The translations under genes and the position numbers were made by a program. From Mesorhizobium sp. L2C084A000 (GTDB taxonomy: Bacteria; Pseudomonadota; Alphaproteobacteria; Rhizobiales; Rhizobiaceae), in the NCBI RefSeq assembly GCF_000502875.1, contig NZ_AYWX01000002.1, positions 31,510 to 95,509 on the forward strand: a stretch of DNA of 64,000 nt, in the 5' to 3' direction. Each line of letters opens with the position of its first letter. Within the stretch, counting starts at the first letter, position 1. The notes below the pieces were generated by a model. It searched no databases. It was not told the origin of the DNA and worked only from the letters and a program-made list of their open reading frames with translations. Positions 1-8,413 of this stretch are shown here, piece after piece.

Positions 1-412
1 CTTCCCGGCCGGCAATTCCATGCGCCACCGCGGTTTCGACAGTTTGTTCCAAGAGCCGATGTGCCGGATTGAAAGAGGCAGCCGCGCTTTGCGCGACATA
101 GGCAATGCGGGAGCCCCTGAGGCGACGGCGCCCTTTTTCATTGACCGCCAGAAGATCAATCCCGTCGAACAGGACCGAGCCTTGCGTGATCCGGCAGCCC
201 GGCTTGGCATAACCCATAGCGGCAAGGCCAATGGTGGACTTGCCGGCGCCTGACTCTCCGATCAGCCCAAGAACCTGGCCCCGCTTCAGCGTCAGATCGA
301 CCCCGTGGACAATGGGATGCCACCGCTCATCCGAGAACCCCTCCACATGCAGATTGCGGATTTGAAGCAGATCCTTTCCTTTTTCGCGTGGGCCTGGGCC
401 GCTACTTTTCAT
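1..412 (-). CDS. Peptide/opine-type ABC transporter ATP-binding protein (N-terminal part, cut by window edge)
   Basis: The reverse strand is open from an ATG at 412-410 to the window edge, giving about 137 residues of an ABC ATPase. It reads MKSSGPGPREKGKDLLQIRN at the start, followed by a Walker A sequence GESGAGKST and a Q-loop region (AYVAQS). This matches the DppD/OppD class, which energises di- or oligopeptide-type importers in the cytoplasm. Its start overlaps the end of the upstream permease gene by 11 bases, so it is translationally coupled as the last visible gene of the operon that begins at 5594. The Walker B and signature motifs lie outside the window. Family assignment is firm; the substrate is unknown. 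Confidence 0.88.
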   Translation of the reverse strand, partial: MKSSGPGPREKGKDLLQIRNLHVEGFSDERWHPIVHGVDLTLKRGQVLGLIGESGAGKSTIGLAAMGYAKPGCRITQGSVLFDGIDLLAVNEKGRRRLRGSRIAYVAQSAAASFNPAHRLLEQTVETAVAHGIAGRE

Positions 413-1286
413 CCCGCAACCCGCTTGTTGCTTGCAGGAACCAGTCCACCACGAAATTCACGGACACGGTAAGGAGAGCAATCGCGCCGGCCGGAAGTAG
501 CGGGGTGACATCGCCGTAGGTGATCAGGGTCGCGTTCTCGCGCACCATTGATCCCCAATCGGCCGTCGGCGGCTGAATACCGACGCCGAGAAACGACAGC
601 GCCGCAACTGTCAGGAACACGAAGCAGAATCGCAAGCCGAACTCGGCGACCAGTGGCGGCATGACATTGGGAAGGATTTCCTTGGCGATGATCCATTTCG
701 GTCCCTCGCCGCGTAATCGTGCCACCTCGACATATTCCATCACCGCCACGTTAAGCCCGACGGCGCGAGAAAGCCGAAAGACCCGGGTGGAATCCAGAAG
801 CGCAATGATGACAATCAGGCTGGTGATCGACGAGCCGAAGATCGTCAGCAGCACCAGCGCGAAGATCAGACTCGGGATTGACATCAGCACGTCTACCGCA
901 CGCGATAATATCTGGTCGAGCCACCCCCTGTACAATGCGGCAAGAAGGCCGAGCGAGACGCCGACCGCGAAGGACAGCAACGTGGTCGCCACCGCGATAG
1001 CGATGGTGTTGCGCGCACCGTAGATCAAGCGGGTGAGCATGTCGCGGCCGAGCTGATCGGTTCCCAGTTTGAACTCCTGGCTCCACGGCGCGAAGGCTTC
1101 GCTGAAAACCTGCGTCTCGCCATATGGGGCTATCCAGTGCGCGAAAACCGCAACAAAGACGTAGCCGAGGATCACGACGATGCCGAACCACGCGCTGAAC
1201 GGTGCCTTCTTCAGCGCAGTTTTCGCCCGGGTGGCACGCGAGCGCCTCAGCCTCCGAACCGCCGCGACAGAGTCGGATCTGGTCAT
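402..1286 (-). CDS. ABC transporter permease, DppC/OppC type
   Basis: A 294-residue inner-membrane permease with a cytoplasmic basic N-terminus, a first membrane segment near residues 35-52 and the OppC-type sequence FKLGTDQLGRDMLTRLIYGA. The EAA loop that docks on the ATPase is visible as EYVEVARLRGEG followed by KEILPNVMPP. It pairs with the DppB-type permease upstream: the two genes overlap by four bases (ATGA at 1286-1283). Length is normal for the family. The cargo is inferred only from neighbours (amidohydrolase, Rieske ferredoxin) and may be a peptide-like or amide-containing catabolic substrate. Confidence 0.93.
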   Translation of the reverse strand: MTRSDSVAAVRRLRRSRATRAKTALKKAPFSAWFGIVVILGYVFVAVFAHWIAPYGETQVFSEAFAPWSQEFKLGTDQLGRDMLTRLIYGARNTIAIAVATTLLSFAVGVSLGLLAALYRGWLDQILSRAVDVLMSIPSLIFALVLLTIFGSSITSLIVIIALLDSTRVFRLSRAVGLNVAVMEYVEVARLRGEGPKWIIAKEILPNVMPPLVAEFGLRFCFVFLTVAALSFLGVGIQPPTADWGSMVRENATLITYGDVTPLLPAGAIALLTVSVNFVVDWFLQATSGLRDEK

Positions 1287-2329
1287 CGTGGGTGCAAGAG
1301 CCTGGGATTGGTGGCGATGGAAATAACGTCGGCTAGCAAGTTGAGAAGGATGTAAGTCGCGGCGAAAATCAGGGCGCAGGCCTGGACAACCGGAACATCC
1401 CTGGATTTCACCGCGTCAACCATCAGTTGGCCGATGCCGGGGTAGACGAACACTACCTCGACCACGACCACTCCGACGATGAGATACGCCAGGTTGAACG
1501 CCACCACAGTGACGATCGGAGCCCAGGCATTGGGCAGGGCATGCCTCAGCACGATCACGATCGGGGACATTCCCTTGAGGCGCGCCATATCGATGTAGGG
1601 GCTTGCCAGCATGTTGATGATGGCCGCTCGGGTCATGCGCATCATGTGGGCCACGATTACGAGCGTAAGGGTGATTGCCGGCAGGGCCACTTTCCAGAGA
1701 TGCTCCCAAAATGGCGTCTGATCGTTCACATTCGACAATGTCGGAAATTTAGGAACCGCATTGAGCGCCCAGTTCAGCGAGACAGTGAGCCAATGAGGCA
1801 GCGTTTGAGCGAAATCGGATCCGATGAACGTGTCGCGCGAGATCACCAGGTAGGCGAGCATATAGGCGACGAAAAATTCCGGGAATGAAATGGTTGTCAG
1901 TGTCGCGACATTCACCAGCCGGTCGAACCAGCCGTTGCGGTACAGCGCAGCCAGAATGCCAAGCCCTAAGGCCAGCGGAACGGCTATCAGCGCCGTCACC
2001 GCTGCAAGGAACATCGTGTTGTAGAGGCGGGGTGCGATGATCTCGGCCACGGTACGCCGATATCCGGTGCGGCTCGCAAACGAAGAGCCGAAATCGCCAT
2101 GGAGCATCTGGGCGACCCAAACGAAGTAGCGCTCGACAGGCGGACGATCGATGCCGATTTCCCGCTGGAACGCGGCGACCGTTTCGGGCGTCGCCGATTG
2201 CCCAAGCGTGGCCTTGGCGAAGTCGCCTGGAAGCATTGCGATCGCAGAGAAGATGATGATGGACACGATGAACAAAGTGACCAGGCCGAGGCCAAGGCGC
2301 TGCAGGACCGTTCTTGCGACGGGGTTCAT
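1283..2329 (-). CDS. ABC transporter permease, DppB/OppB type
   Basis: A 348-residue inner-membrane permease. The chosen start is the ATG at 2329 (MNPVARTVLQRLGLGLVTLF), just before the first membrane helix and with an AAAGGGAAA stretch upstream; a longer reading to 2416 would add 29 residues with no membrane or domain character. The DppB hallmarks are the N-terminal helix followed by AMLPGDFAKATLG and an EAA region near DMARLKGMSPIVIVLRHALPNAW. It overlaps the DppC-type gene by four bases. A strong hairpin separates it from the binding-protein gene upstream. Confidence 0.93.
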   Translation of the reverse strand: MNPVARTVLQRLGLGLVTLFIVSIIIFSAIAMLPGDFAKATLGQSATPETVAAFQREIGIDRPPVERYFVWVAQMLHGDFGSSFASRTGYRRTVAEIIAPRLYNTMFLAAVTALIAVPLALGLGILAALYRNGWFDRLVNVATLTTISFPEFFVAYMLAYLVISRDTFIGSDFAQTLPHWLTVSLNWALNAVPKFPTLSNVNDQTPFWEHLWKVALPAITLTLVIVAHMMRMTRAAIINMLASPYIDMARLKGMSPIVIVLRHALPNAWAPIVTVVAFNLAYLIVGVVVVEVVFVYPGIGQLMVDAVKSRDVPVVQACALIFAATYILLNLLADVISIATNPRLLHPR

Positions 2330-2377
2330 GTGCGTGGCGTTTCCCTTTGGGCGGCAGCCCTGCACTCGGAGTAAGCC

Positions 2378-2410
2378 GGCCGGAGCCACAAGACCATCGC
2401 GGCTCCGGCC
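2378..2410 (-). other. Intercistronic hairpin between binding protein and permease genes
   Basis: A perfect 10-bp inverted repeat (GGCCGGAGCC / GGCTCCGGCC) encloses a 13-base loop in the gap between the binding-protein stop (2418) and the permease start (2329). No U-tract follows. Such hairpins in binding-protein operons usually protect the upstream message and raise binding protein over permease; that role is inferred here. Confidence 0.55.
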
Positions 2411-2417
2411 CGCCATC

Positions 2418-4025
2418 TCATGCCGTGGCGATCCACCAGCGTTCGGCCATTTTCAGTCCATCGTTCTCCCAGTTGGGCGCCACATCACCGTGTGCGAGCT
2501 TTTTGGATTGCGCGCTGACGAAATTGTTGAAGACCAGCACGATGCTGCCGCCGTCATCGTGGGTTAACTGCTGCATCTCGGCATACATCGCCGCTCGCTT
2601 GGCCTCGTCCGTCTCGGCGCGCGCCTGGACAAGCAATTCGTTGAAGTGGGGATTTTTCCAGAAAGACTCATTCCAACTGGAGTCGGCGGCGAAGGCTTGC
2701 GTGAACATCCAGTCGGCCGTGGCCCGACCGCTCCAATAGGAAGCGCACCAGGGTTTCTTCAGCCAGACATTGTCCCAATAAGCGTCCTCGGCCTCACGCA
2801 CGACATTTACGTCGATGCCGCATTGGGCCGCCGTTTCGCGAATGAGCGAAGCCGCGTCCACGGCGCCGGCAAAAGCGGCATCGGCGACCGAGAGATCCAC
2901 TTTCAGGTTCTCCATTCCGGCCTTTTTCAGGTAGTGCTTTGCTTTTTCCGGATCGAAGCTGTGTTGCGGTTGCGGATCTTTGGCGAATTTGATGGCCGGC
3001 GCGATGGGGTTGTCGTTGGCCACAGTAGCGTGGCCAAGAAAAATCTTGTCGACGATTTCTTGGCGATTGATCGCCCATTTCAACGCCATTCGCACGTCCG
3101 GATTATCAAACGGCGCCATCGTGACATTCATCGGCAAGGTATAGTGCCCGTAGCCAGTGACTTCGACGATTTCCACCTTGGGATTGCGTTTCAACATGCC
3201 GAGGGTCTTCAGGTCGGCGCGGCCGATATAGTCCACCTCCCCCGTGGACAGCGCCGCCATGCGGGCGGCAAGATCCGTGATTGCGATGAACTCCACCTCG
3301 TCGAGATAGGGCTTGCCATTCTTGAAGTAGTTTGGATTGCGCTTGAGTTTGGCCGAAACACCGGGCTGGAAATTCTCGAGGACGAAAGCACCGGTGCGAA
3401 CGCCTGAAGCCCAATCCGCCTTGCCGTCCTTGGCCGGCATGATGACCAGATGGTAGTCACTCATAATGTAAGGGAAATCGGCGTTGCCGTCCTTGAGCGT
3501 GAAGACCACCGTTTCCGGGCCGTCCGCCTTGACGTCGGCGACGGAGTCCAACAGCGATTTCGCCGCCGATTTGGTGTCCTTGCCCATGTGATATTGCAAG
3601 GAGGTCACGACGTCATCCGCCGTCACGGTCTTGCCGTTATGAAAGGTTGCGCCTTTGCGCAGCTTGAAGGCCCAGGTTTTGGCCCCATCCGAAGTTTCAA
3701 AGCTCTCGGCGAGGTCCGGTTGGACATTGCCTTTGGCGTCGACCTCGGTGAGGCTGTTGGACAGCGAGCCCGAAAAAGCGGTTTGTGTGAACGTGTCGGG
3801 GTAGCCGGCCGGATCGATCGAATCCGTCGTCGCGCCATGAGCCATGCCGAGCTTGGCGAAGCCGCCCTGCATCGGTTCGGCCCGCGCCGTGCTCACGAAC
3901 AGCCGGTCGGCGGCGGCAACGGTCAGGCCCGCGGCCAGCCCAAGATGAATGAAGTCGCGGCGGGAAACCTTGCCGCCTCCGATCAGGCTTTGCGCGATAC
4001 CAAGCTTGTATTCAGATTCTGACAT
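2418..4025 (-). CDS. Periplasmic substrate-binding protein, SBP_bac_5 family (peptide/nickel type)
   Basis: A 535-residue exported binding protein. The N-terminus has a twin-arginine signal (VSRRDFIHLGLAAGLTVAAA) preceding a likely cleavage after STARA near residue 49. The family-5 body follows, including LAESFETSDGAKTWAFKLRKG and the FHNGKTVTADDVV sequence typical of DppA/OppA-like proteins. It captures the cargo in the periplasm and delivers it to the two permeases encoded downstream. It lies 121 bases downstream of the Rieske gene on the same strand, consistent with one operon starting at 5594. The cargo cannot be read from sequence. Confidence 0.93.
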   Translation of the reverse strand: MSESEYKLGIAQSLIGGGKVSRRDFIHLGLAAGLTVAAADRLFVSTARAEPMQGGFAKLGMAHGATTDSIDPAGYPDTFTQTAFSGSLSNSLTEVDAKGNVQPDLAESFETSDGAKTWAFKLRKGATFHNGKTVTADDVVTSLQYHMGKDTKSAAKSLLDSVADVKADGPETVVFTLKDGNADFPYIMSDYHLVIMPAKDGKADWASGVRTGAFVLENFQPGVSAKLKRNPNYFKNGKPYLDEVEFIAITDLAARMAALSTGEVDYIGRADLKTLGMLKRNPKVEIVEVTGYGHYTLPMNVTMAPFDNPDVRMALKWAINRQEIVDKIFLGHATVANDNPIAPAIKFAKDPQPQHSFDPEKAKHYLKKAGMENLKVDLSVADAAFAGAVDAASLIRETAAQCGIDVNVVREAEDAYWDNVWLKKPWCASYWSGRATADWMFTQAFAADSSWNESFWKNPHFNELLVQARAETDEAKRAAMYAEMQQLTHDDGGSIVLVFNNFVSAQSKKLAHGDVAPNWENDGLKMAERWWIATA

Positions 4026-4146
4026 TTGACTCTCCCATTGCGGAGTTCTCCGCGTTATTTCTCGTCAAGCACCGGCGAACAAATCTGCTTATTGGCTCCC
4101 GCCACCTTTCCTTCGAATTTTTCCAATCCCAATCGGCTTGCGCCAA

Positions 4147-4500
4147 TCAGGCCGTCACGTAGATGCCGCCGGCTTCGACGGTGACTGGAAATGTGCGCGC
4201 GCGAACGGAGGGATCGACCAAGGCCGCGCCCGACTTGATGTCGAACTCCCAGCCGTGCCAGGCGCATCGAACGATCTCGTTTTCGCGATGATAGATGAAT
4301 TGCGCCTGTTCAACGGGCGCGGTTGTGCCGCATTGCGGCCCCTCGCAAAGCGGAGCGCCGCGGTGCGGACAGACATTGAGCAGCGCGTGGAATGAATCTC
4401 CGATGCGGAAAATCCCGACGGAAAGGCTGCGGATCTTGGCGATGAACGGAGACCCTGTTTCGATCTCGTCGACGCGGCAGATATAGGTCTTCTCGGGCAT
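4147..4500 (-). CDS. Rieske [2Fe-2S] ferredoxin-like protein
   Basis: A 117-residue protein starting at the ATG at 4500 (MPEKTYICRVDEIETG). Both halves of the Rieske cluster motif are present: CPHRGAPLC and, about 48 residues later, CAWHGW. The size fits a stand-alone ferredoxin component that passes electrons to a ring-hydroxylating or demethylating oxygenase, rather than an oxygenase alpha subunit. An insertion between the two motifs (PQCGTTAPVEQAQFIYHREN) is somewhat longer than in the smallest Rieske ferredoxins and resembles the N-terminal domain of oxygenase subunits. No catalytic oxygenase domain follows. It sits 11 bases downstream of the amidohydrolase gene and is probably cotranscribed. 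Confidence 0.88.
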   Translation of the reverse strand: MPEKTYICRVDEIETGSPFIAKIRSLSVGIFRIGDSFHALLNVCPHRGAPLCEGPQCGTTAPVEQAQFIYHRENEIVRCAWHGWEFDIKSGAALVDPSVRARTFPVTVEAGGIYVTA

Positions 4501-4511
4501 CGTATGCTTCC

Positions 4512-5594
4512 TCAGGCGGCATTCGCGGCTTGCGCGCGGGGGATGCGTTTGTAGACTTCCAGCGCGTTCAGTCCCATGATCTTGCTCTTCCAGGCAGGAG
4601 GGATTTGCAGCGTGTTGGCATCGTCGTAATCCCAGTGCGGATAGTCCGATGCGAACATCAGCGTGTTTTCGCCGTCCATCGCCTCGAGCGTGGACCAGAG
4701 ATGTTGGATGTTTGCAGGCTGCTCCAGCGGCTGCGTGGAAAAGCGGATGTTGCGCCGGCAATATTCAGACGGCAGCATCTTCAGCCATGGCGTCTCCTTG
4801 CGCAGCGCTTTGTAGTCGGCGTCCAGGCGCCAAAGGACCGACGGAACCCAGGCGACGCCGCACTCGATGATCACGAAGTAGAGGTCCGGCCATTTCTCGA
4901 AGACGCCATGGGCGATCATGCTTGCCACGTGCGACATCGCCGACATGTGCAGAATGGCATGCGTTTCCCAGAAGAATGTCGTCGGGGCAGGAGCAATGGC
5001 AGTTGAATTCACGCCGCCATGCCCGCCCAGATGAATGGCGAATGGCAACCCCACTTCCGCGCAGGCTTCGTAGATCGGATGGTAAAACGGGTCGCCATAC
5101 GGCTTGACGGACCCCTGGGAGGCGAGAACCTGGACCATGCGCGGATGACTGCCAAGACGGCGTATCTCGGCGGCAGCGAGCTTCGGATCCTGTGGCGCGA
5201 TGATGATCGAGCCCATGAAACGATCGTCTTTCGGCAACCATTGATCGATCTGATAATCGTTGTAAGCGCTGACCAGAGCGCTGGCATAGTAAGGGTTAGC
5301 CAGGGTCGACGCCTCGATAGGCTCATCGCCGGTCAGGATCGCCACGTCGACTTTGTATTTGTCGAGGTGCTTCTCTTTCATGATGAGATAGTTGTCGGCT
5401 TCCGTTTTCGGACGGATGTCCTTGCGGGAGAAGTCCTGCGGGTGGAACCAGGGCCGATGACCATGCGGAAAGGCGCCAACGGGGCCTGTTTTCTCGCCCT
5501 CGATGAACATGTCTTTCCACAAGCCGGAGAGATAGGGCTCCAACACGGTGGCGCTTGACCAGTAATTATGACAGTCGCAGTCCACTATGAACAC
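4512..5594 (-). CDS. Amidohydrolase family 2 metal-dependent hydrolase (COG2159 type)
   Basis: A 360-residue TIM-barrel hydrolase of the amidohydrolase-2 / ACMSD-like group. Metal-binding signatures visible are the N-terminal DCDCH, a central FAIHLGGHGG and the late ASDYPHWDYD. Members hydrolyse or decarboxylate ring-derived carboxylates, often in aromatic or heterocyclic catabolism. The start is a GTG at 5594 (read as Met-Phe-Ile-Val-Asp), with a purine-rich GGAGCGGAAGAA directly upstream; no better start is available. It is the first gene of the leftward operon and diverges from a LysR regulator 134 bases away. The exact substrate is unknown. Confidence 0.88.
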   Translation of the reverse strand: MFIVDCDCHNYWSSATVLEPYLSGLWKDMFIEGEKTGPVGAFPHGHRPWFHPQDFSRKDIRPKTEADNYLIMKEKHLDKYKVDVAILTGDEPIEASTLANPYYASALVSAYNDYQIDQWLPKDDRFMGSIIIAPQDPKLAAAEIRRLGSHPRMVQVLASQGSVKPYGDPFYHPIYEACAEVGLPFAIHLGGHGGVNSTAIAPAPTTFFWETHAILHMSAMSHVASMIAHGVFEKWPDLYFVIIECGVAWVPSVLWRLDADYKALRKETPWLKMLPSEYCRRNIRFSTQPLEQPANIQHLWSTLEAMDGENTLMFASDYPHWDYDDANTLQIPPAWKSKIMGLNALEVYKRIPRAQAANAA

Positions 5595-5699
5595 TTCTTC
5601 CGCTCCGTATCCGTACCTCGTCCCGGCGGCGCTGCCGGCCGCTGATCTGCTGCAGCTTCCGCCTTGAGTATTGTTTGATCAAGCTTATGATACGTCGAA

Positions 5700-5708
5700 T
5701 ATGATCGA
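5700..5708. promoter_or_regulatory. Candidate LysR-site half shared with 6596-6604
   Basis: The reverse strand reads TCGATCATA. The same nine bases occur on the forward strand at 6596-6604 in front of the reductase gene, so both promoter regions flanking the LysR gene carry the word. A role as LysR binding half-site is inference. Confidence 0.25.
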
Positions 5709-5728
5709 GTTTTTCGATTGGAGATTTC

Positions 5729-6586
5729 ATGCAACTTGATCACATCGAGACCTTTCTCGACATCATCGAATCGAGAAACTTCAATCGCACCGCGGATCGG
5801 CTAGGATTGACCCAGTCGACGATCAGCACCCGCATCAAGAACCTCGAGAGCGCAATCGGGTCCGAACTGTTCCAGCGCGGACGCGCCGGGGCGGAGCCGA
5901 CCGCCGCAGGGCGCCGGTTCGAAGCTTATGCAAGATCCTTGCTGTCCACATGGTCGCAGGCTCGCCACGATGTCCGGGCGTTCAATCGTTTCGAAGGCAC
6001 CTTGCGCGTCGCCGCGCAGGTCGGGATGACCCGCTCGGTTTTGCCGGGTTGGGTGGAGACGCTGTGTCAGGCTCTTCCCAAATCGTCGATCCATGTCGAG
6101 TCGGATTATTCAAACCAGATGGTCAGCGACCTAAGCATGGGAAATCTCGACATCGCAGTGCTTTACGCTCCGCGATACCTACCCGAAATCTCCTATGAGC
6201 ATTTGATGGTTGAGGAATATGTGATGGTTTCCACGGTGGCCAGAACCCTCTCCGAGGTCGATCCCGAAACCTACATTCGTCCGGGCTATACGGTCCTGCT
6301 GGAGAAGGCCCATGCCGAATTGCTCGGCGAGTTGGCGATCTGTCGCCTTTCCATGGGATCGGAAACCTTGGCGGAGATGATGCTACGGCGCACGGGCGGC
6401 ACCTGCTATATGAGAAGTGACGATGCGCGCAGGTTCGCCCTCGAACGCCCATCGTTCATCGTCGAAGGCGCTCCGACGCTGCATCAGCCGGTACACACGG
6501 CCATCCTGGCGCGCCGCAAACACGAACCGATCATCCGCAAGGGAATCCGCGCCCTTCACGTTGCCGTGATGTCACTGGATATGTAA
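5729..6586 (+). CDS. LysR family transcriptional regulator
   Basis: A 285-residue regulator with the LysR winged helix-turn-helix at residues 1-60 (FLDIIESRNFNRTADRLGLT, then STISTRIKNLE) and a periplasmic-binding-like effector domain after residue 90. It is divergent from the amidohydrolase-Rieske-ABC operon and followed 88 bases later by the reductase gene. LysR proteins usually control the adjacent divergent unit and themselves, so it is the likely regulator of both. The short intergenic regions on either side share a 9-base word. Confidence 0.93.
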   Translation: MQLDHIETFLDIIESRNFNRTADRLGLTQSTISTRIKNLESAIGSELFQRGRAGAEPTAAGRRFEAYARSLLSTWSQARHDVRAFNRFEGTLRVAAQVGMTRSVLPGWVETLCQALPKSSIHVESDYSNQMVSDLSMGNLDIAVLYAPRYLPEISYEHLMVEEYVMVSTVARTLSEVDPETYIRPGYTVLLEKAHAELLGELAICRLSMGSETLAEMMLRRTGGTCYMRSDDARRFALERPSFIVEGAPTLHQPVHTAILARRKHEPIIRKGIRALHVAVMSLDM

Positions 6587-6595
6587 TCGAAATAA

Positions 6596-6604
6596 TCGAT
6601 CATA
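6596..6604. promoter_or_regulatory. Candidate LysR-site half shared with 5700-5708
   Basis: TCGATCATA on the forward strand, 70 bases upstream of the reductase start; see the matching inverted copy at 5700-5708. Supported only by its recurrence. Confidence 0.22.
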
Positions 6605-6674
6605 ACTTGGGAGGGATGCTTCTGTTGCGGGGGGCCTGGAACTGGCATCTTGGCTCGACTTCAAACCGAGATGA

Positions 6675-7754
6675 ATGATGAACGCACACGTTTCCTTTGG
6701 GGCCCCCGACCTCCTCCCGATGAGGCGTCATCGGCAATGGGCACAAACCACATCGCAGCTTGTACTCTGCCGTCGTGTAATCGAGGAAACGCCCGATGTG
6801 AAAACCTTCGTTTTCACATCCCCGACGGATCGGATGTTCTGCTTCAGCGCGGGCCAGTATGTGCTCGTGCACCTTAAGATCGAGGGTGCCGCGGTGACGC
6901 GCTCCTACTCTGTTTCGTCACCACCGACGCGACCGCTCGACCTGCAGATCACGGTGAAGCGAACACCGGGCGGCCTGGTTTCGAATTGGCTCCACGACAA
7001 TTTGGGGGCGGGCGACGAGATCGAGATCGAAGGGCCGCTCGGCTCATTCAATCTCGATGACCTGCCATATGAAAAGCCGCTCTTCCTTTCGGGCGGCAGC
7101 GGGATAACGCCGGTGATGTCCATGCTGCGTGCGCTTACCGACCGCGCGGCCGACCAGGATATCTCATTCGTTCATAGTGCCAGAACGCCTGGTGACATAA
7201 TCTTTCGAGGGGAATTGGACGCACTTGCCTCTCGCTTTCCCAACGTAAAAGTAACGTGCGTTTGTAGCCAGGAAGATCCCACCTGGAGGGGGCCGACTGG
7301 CAGAATAGACAGCCAGATGCTGCTGACCCTCGTTCCCGATCTCCACAACCGCACTATCTTTGCCTGTGGCCCTGAAGCGTACATGAAAGCCGCACGTGCC
7401 TGCCTGGATGCGATTGGCGTGGCTCCGTCGCGGTACCACCAGGAGAGCTTCGGCGGCGTCAGCAGCCCTCAGTTGGAACCGGCCTCGACAATACCATCTT
7501 CGGTCCGTTTCGTCCGCTCCGGGATCGTGCATAACTGCTTGCCCGGAGAGACGCTGCTGGAGGCGGCACGCCAATGTGGCGTCTACGTCCCAACCGCCTG
7601 CCAGCAGGGAGTTTGCGGCACATGCCGCATCGCCAAGTTGTCCGGCGAAGTCGCCATGGAGGATCTCGGCGGTCTGGCCCCTGAAGAGAAGTCGGCCGGC
7701 TATGTCCTGGCATGTTGCAGCCGCCCGCAAGGAACGGTTTTGCTCGATCTTTAA
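6675..7754 (+). CDS. FAD/NAD(P)-binding oxidoreductase with C-terminal plant-type [2Fe-2S] ferredoxin domain
   Basis: A 359-residue reductase of the CntB/GbcB/VanB-like class. Residues about 28-120 form the FAD domain (RSYSVSSPP flavin motif), 125-245 the NAD(P) domain (FLSGGSGITPVMSM and IFACGPEAYM), and the C-terminal 85 residues a ferredoxin domain with ligands in ACQQGVCGTC and a later C in VLACCS. It moves electrons from NAD(P)H to an oxygenase partner. An in-frame stop lies immediately upstream, so the first ATG at 6675 or the next at 6678 is the start. The Rieske protein at 4147-4500 is a possible partner, but no oxygenase is in the window. Confidence 0.9.
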   Translation: MMNAHVSFGAPDLLPMRRHRQWAQTTSQLVLCRRVIEETPDVKTFVFTSPTDRMFCFSAGQYVLVHLKIEGAAVTRSYSVSSPPTRPLDLQITVKRTPGGLVSNWLHDNLGAGDEIEIEGPLGSFNLDDLPYEKPLFLSGGSGITPVMSMLRALTDRAADQDISFVHSARTPGDIIFRGELDALASRFPNVKVTCVCSQEDPTWRGPTGRIDSQMLLTLVPDLHNRTIFACGPEAYMKAARACLDAIGVAPSRYHQESFGGVSSPQLEPASTIPSSVRFVRSGIVHNCLPGETLLEAARQCGVYVPTACQQGVCGTCRIAKLSGEVAMEDLGGLAPEEKSAGYVLACCSRPQGTVLLDL

Positions 7755-7861
7755 CCCCGGGTGCTTGGTTCAGCATTGAAGCCGGCGCAGTAGTGTTGAA
7801 CTGCCGGTGAAGGCGTTGCCGGCGTAGCGGACTGATGCCCATCGACCCCAGCCGATATTGC

Positions 7862-8059
7862 TCAGAAGTCGAGAGCGACCATCATGCCGCGGACTTCGGC
7901 CATTTCCAGCAGCAGGTCTTGCAGTCTTTCGTCCAGCGCGGCACCGGTCAGCGCCAGAAGCTCGGTGATGCTCTCTCTCATCGATATGACGGCAGCGCCT
8001 GTCTTCTCGGCGAGCAGCCGACCGATGGCAGCTCGGATCAGGTCGTCCTGATCAGACAT
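7862..8059 (-). CDS. Small conserved-looking hypothetical protein
   Basis: A 65-residue acidic helical protein (MSDQDDLIRAAIGRLLAEKT at the start, MVALDF at the end). I do not recognise the family. The start at 8059 is supported by a very strong ribosome site, GGAGGTGA, six bases upstream. No signal peptide, cysteine or membrane segment is visible. It lies 120 bases downstream of another small leftward gene and may share its transcript. Function is unknown. Confidence 0.6.
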   Translation of the reverse strand: MSDQDDLIRAAIGRLLAEKTGAAVISMRESITELLALTGAALDERLQDLLLEMAEVRGMMVALDF

Positions 8060-8179
8060 CGCTTCACCTCCCGACGCACTGCAACCTCCCCTTGCTTTCC
8101 ATGCCTCACCGCCGCTTTCGACAACAGGGCGTGATTTCCCATACGGTATGATTTTCGATGCGACATCAGGCACCTTTGC

Positions 8180-8413
8180 TCATGCCAGCAGACCGTCTCG
8201 ATGGGCCCGCCAGTCGTTCAACACCGACAATGAGGGCAGCAGCGAAAAAGGGCCGGGCTGGACCGTTTCAACCGCTGCAAGCAGCGCCAGCGGCACTTCG
8301 TGCCTATAAAGCCCAATGCACACGCCCCCTTCGACCGTTGCCGGCAATTCCGTGATTGTGTCGAAAATCGAAAACGTACCCGTTGGCTCTTCCACGATTT
8401 CGAAACGCCCCAC
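8180..8413 (-). CDS. Small hypothetical protein, GTG start
   Basis: A 77-residue protein beginning VGRFEIVEEPTGTFSIFDTI. The GTG at 8413 is preferred over the in-frame TTG at 8434 because AGGGAGG lies about nine bases before it. The sequence suggests a small beta-rich domain followed by a helix; no known motif is recognised. It is leftward, in tandem with the 65-residue protein at 7862-8059. Function is unknown. Confidence 0.5.
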   Translation of the reverse strand: MGRFEIVEEPTGTFSIFDTITELPATVEGGVCIGLYRHEVPLALLAAVETVQPGPFSLLPSLSVLNDWRAHRDGLLA

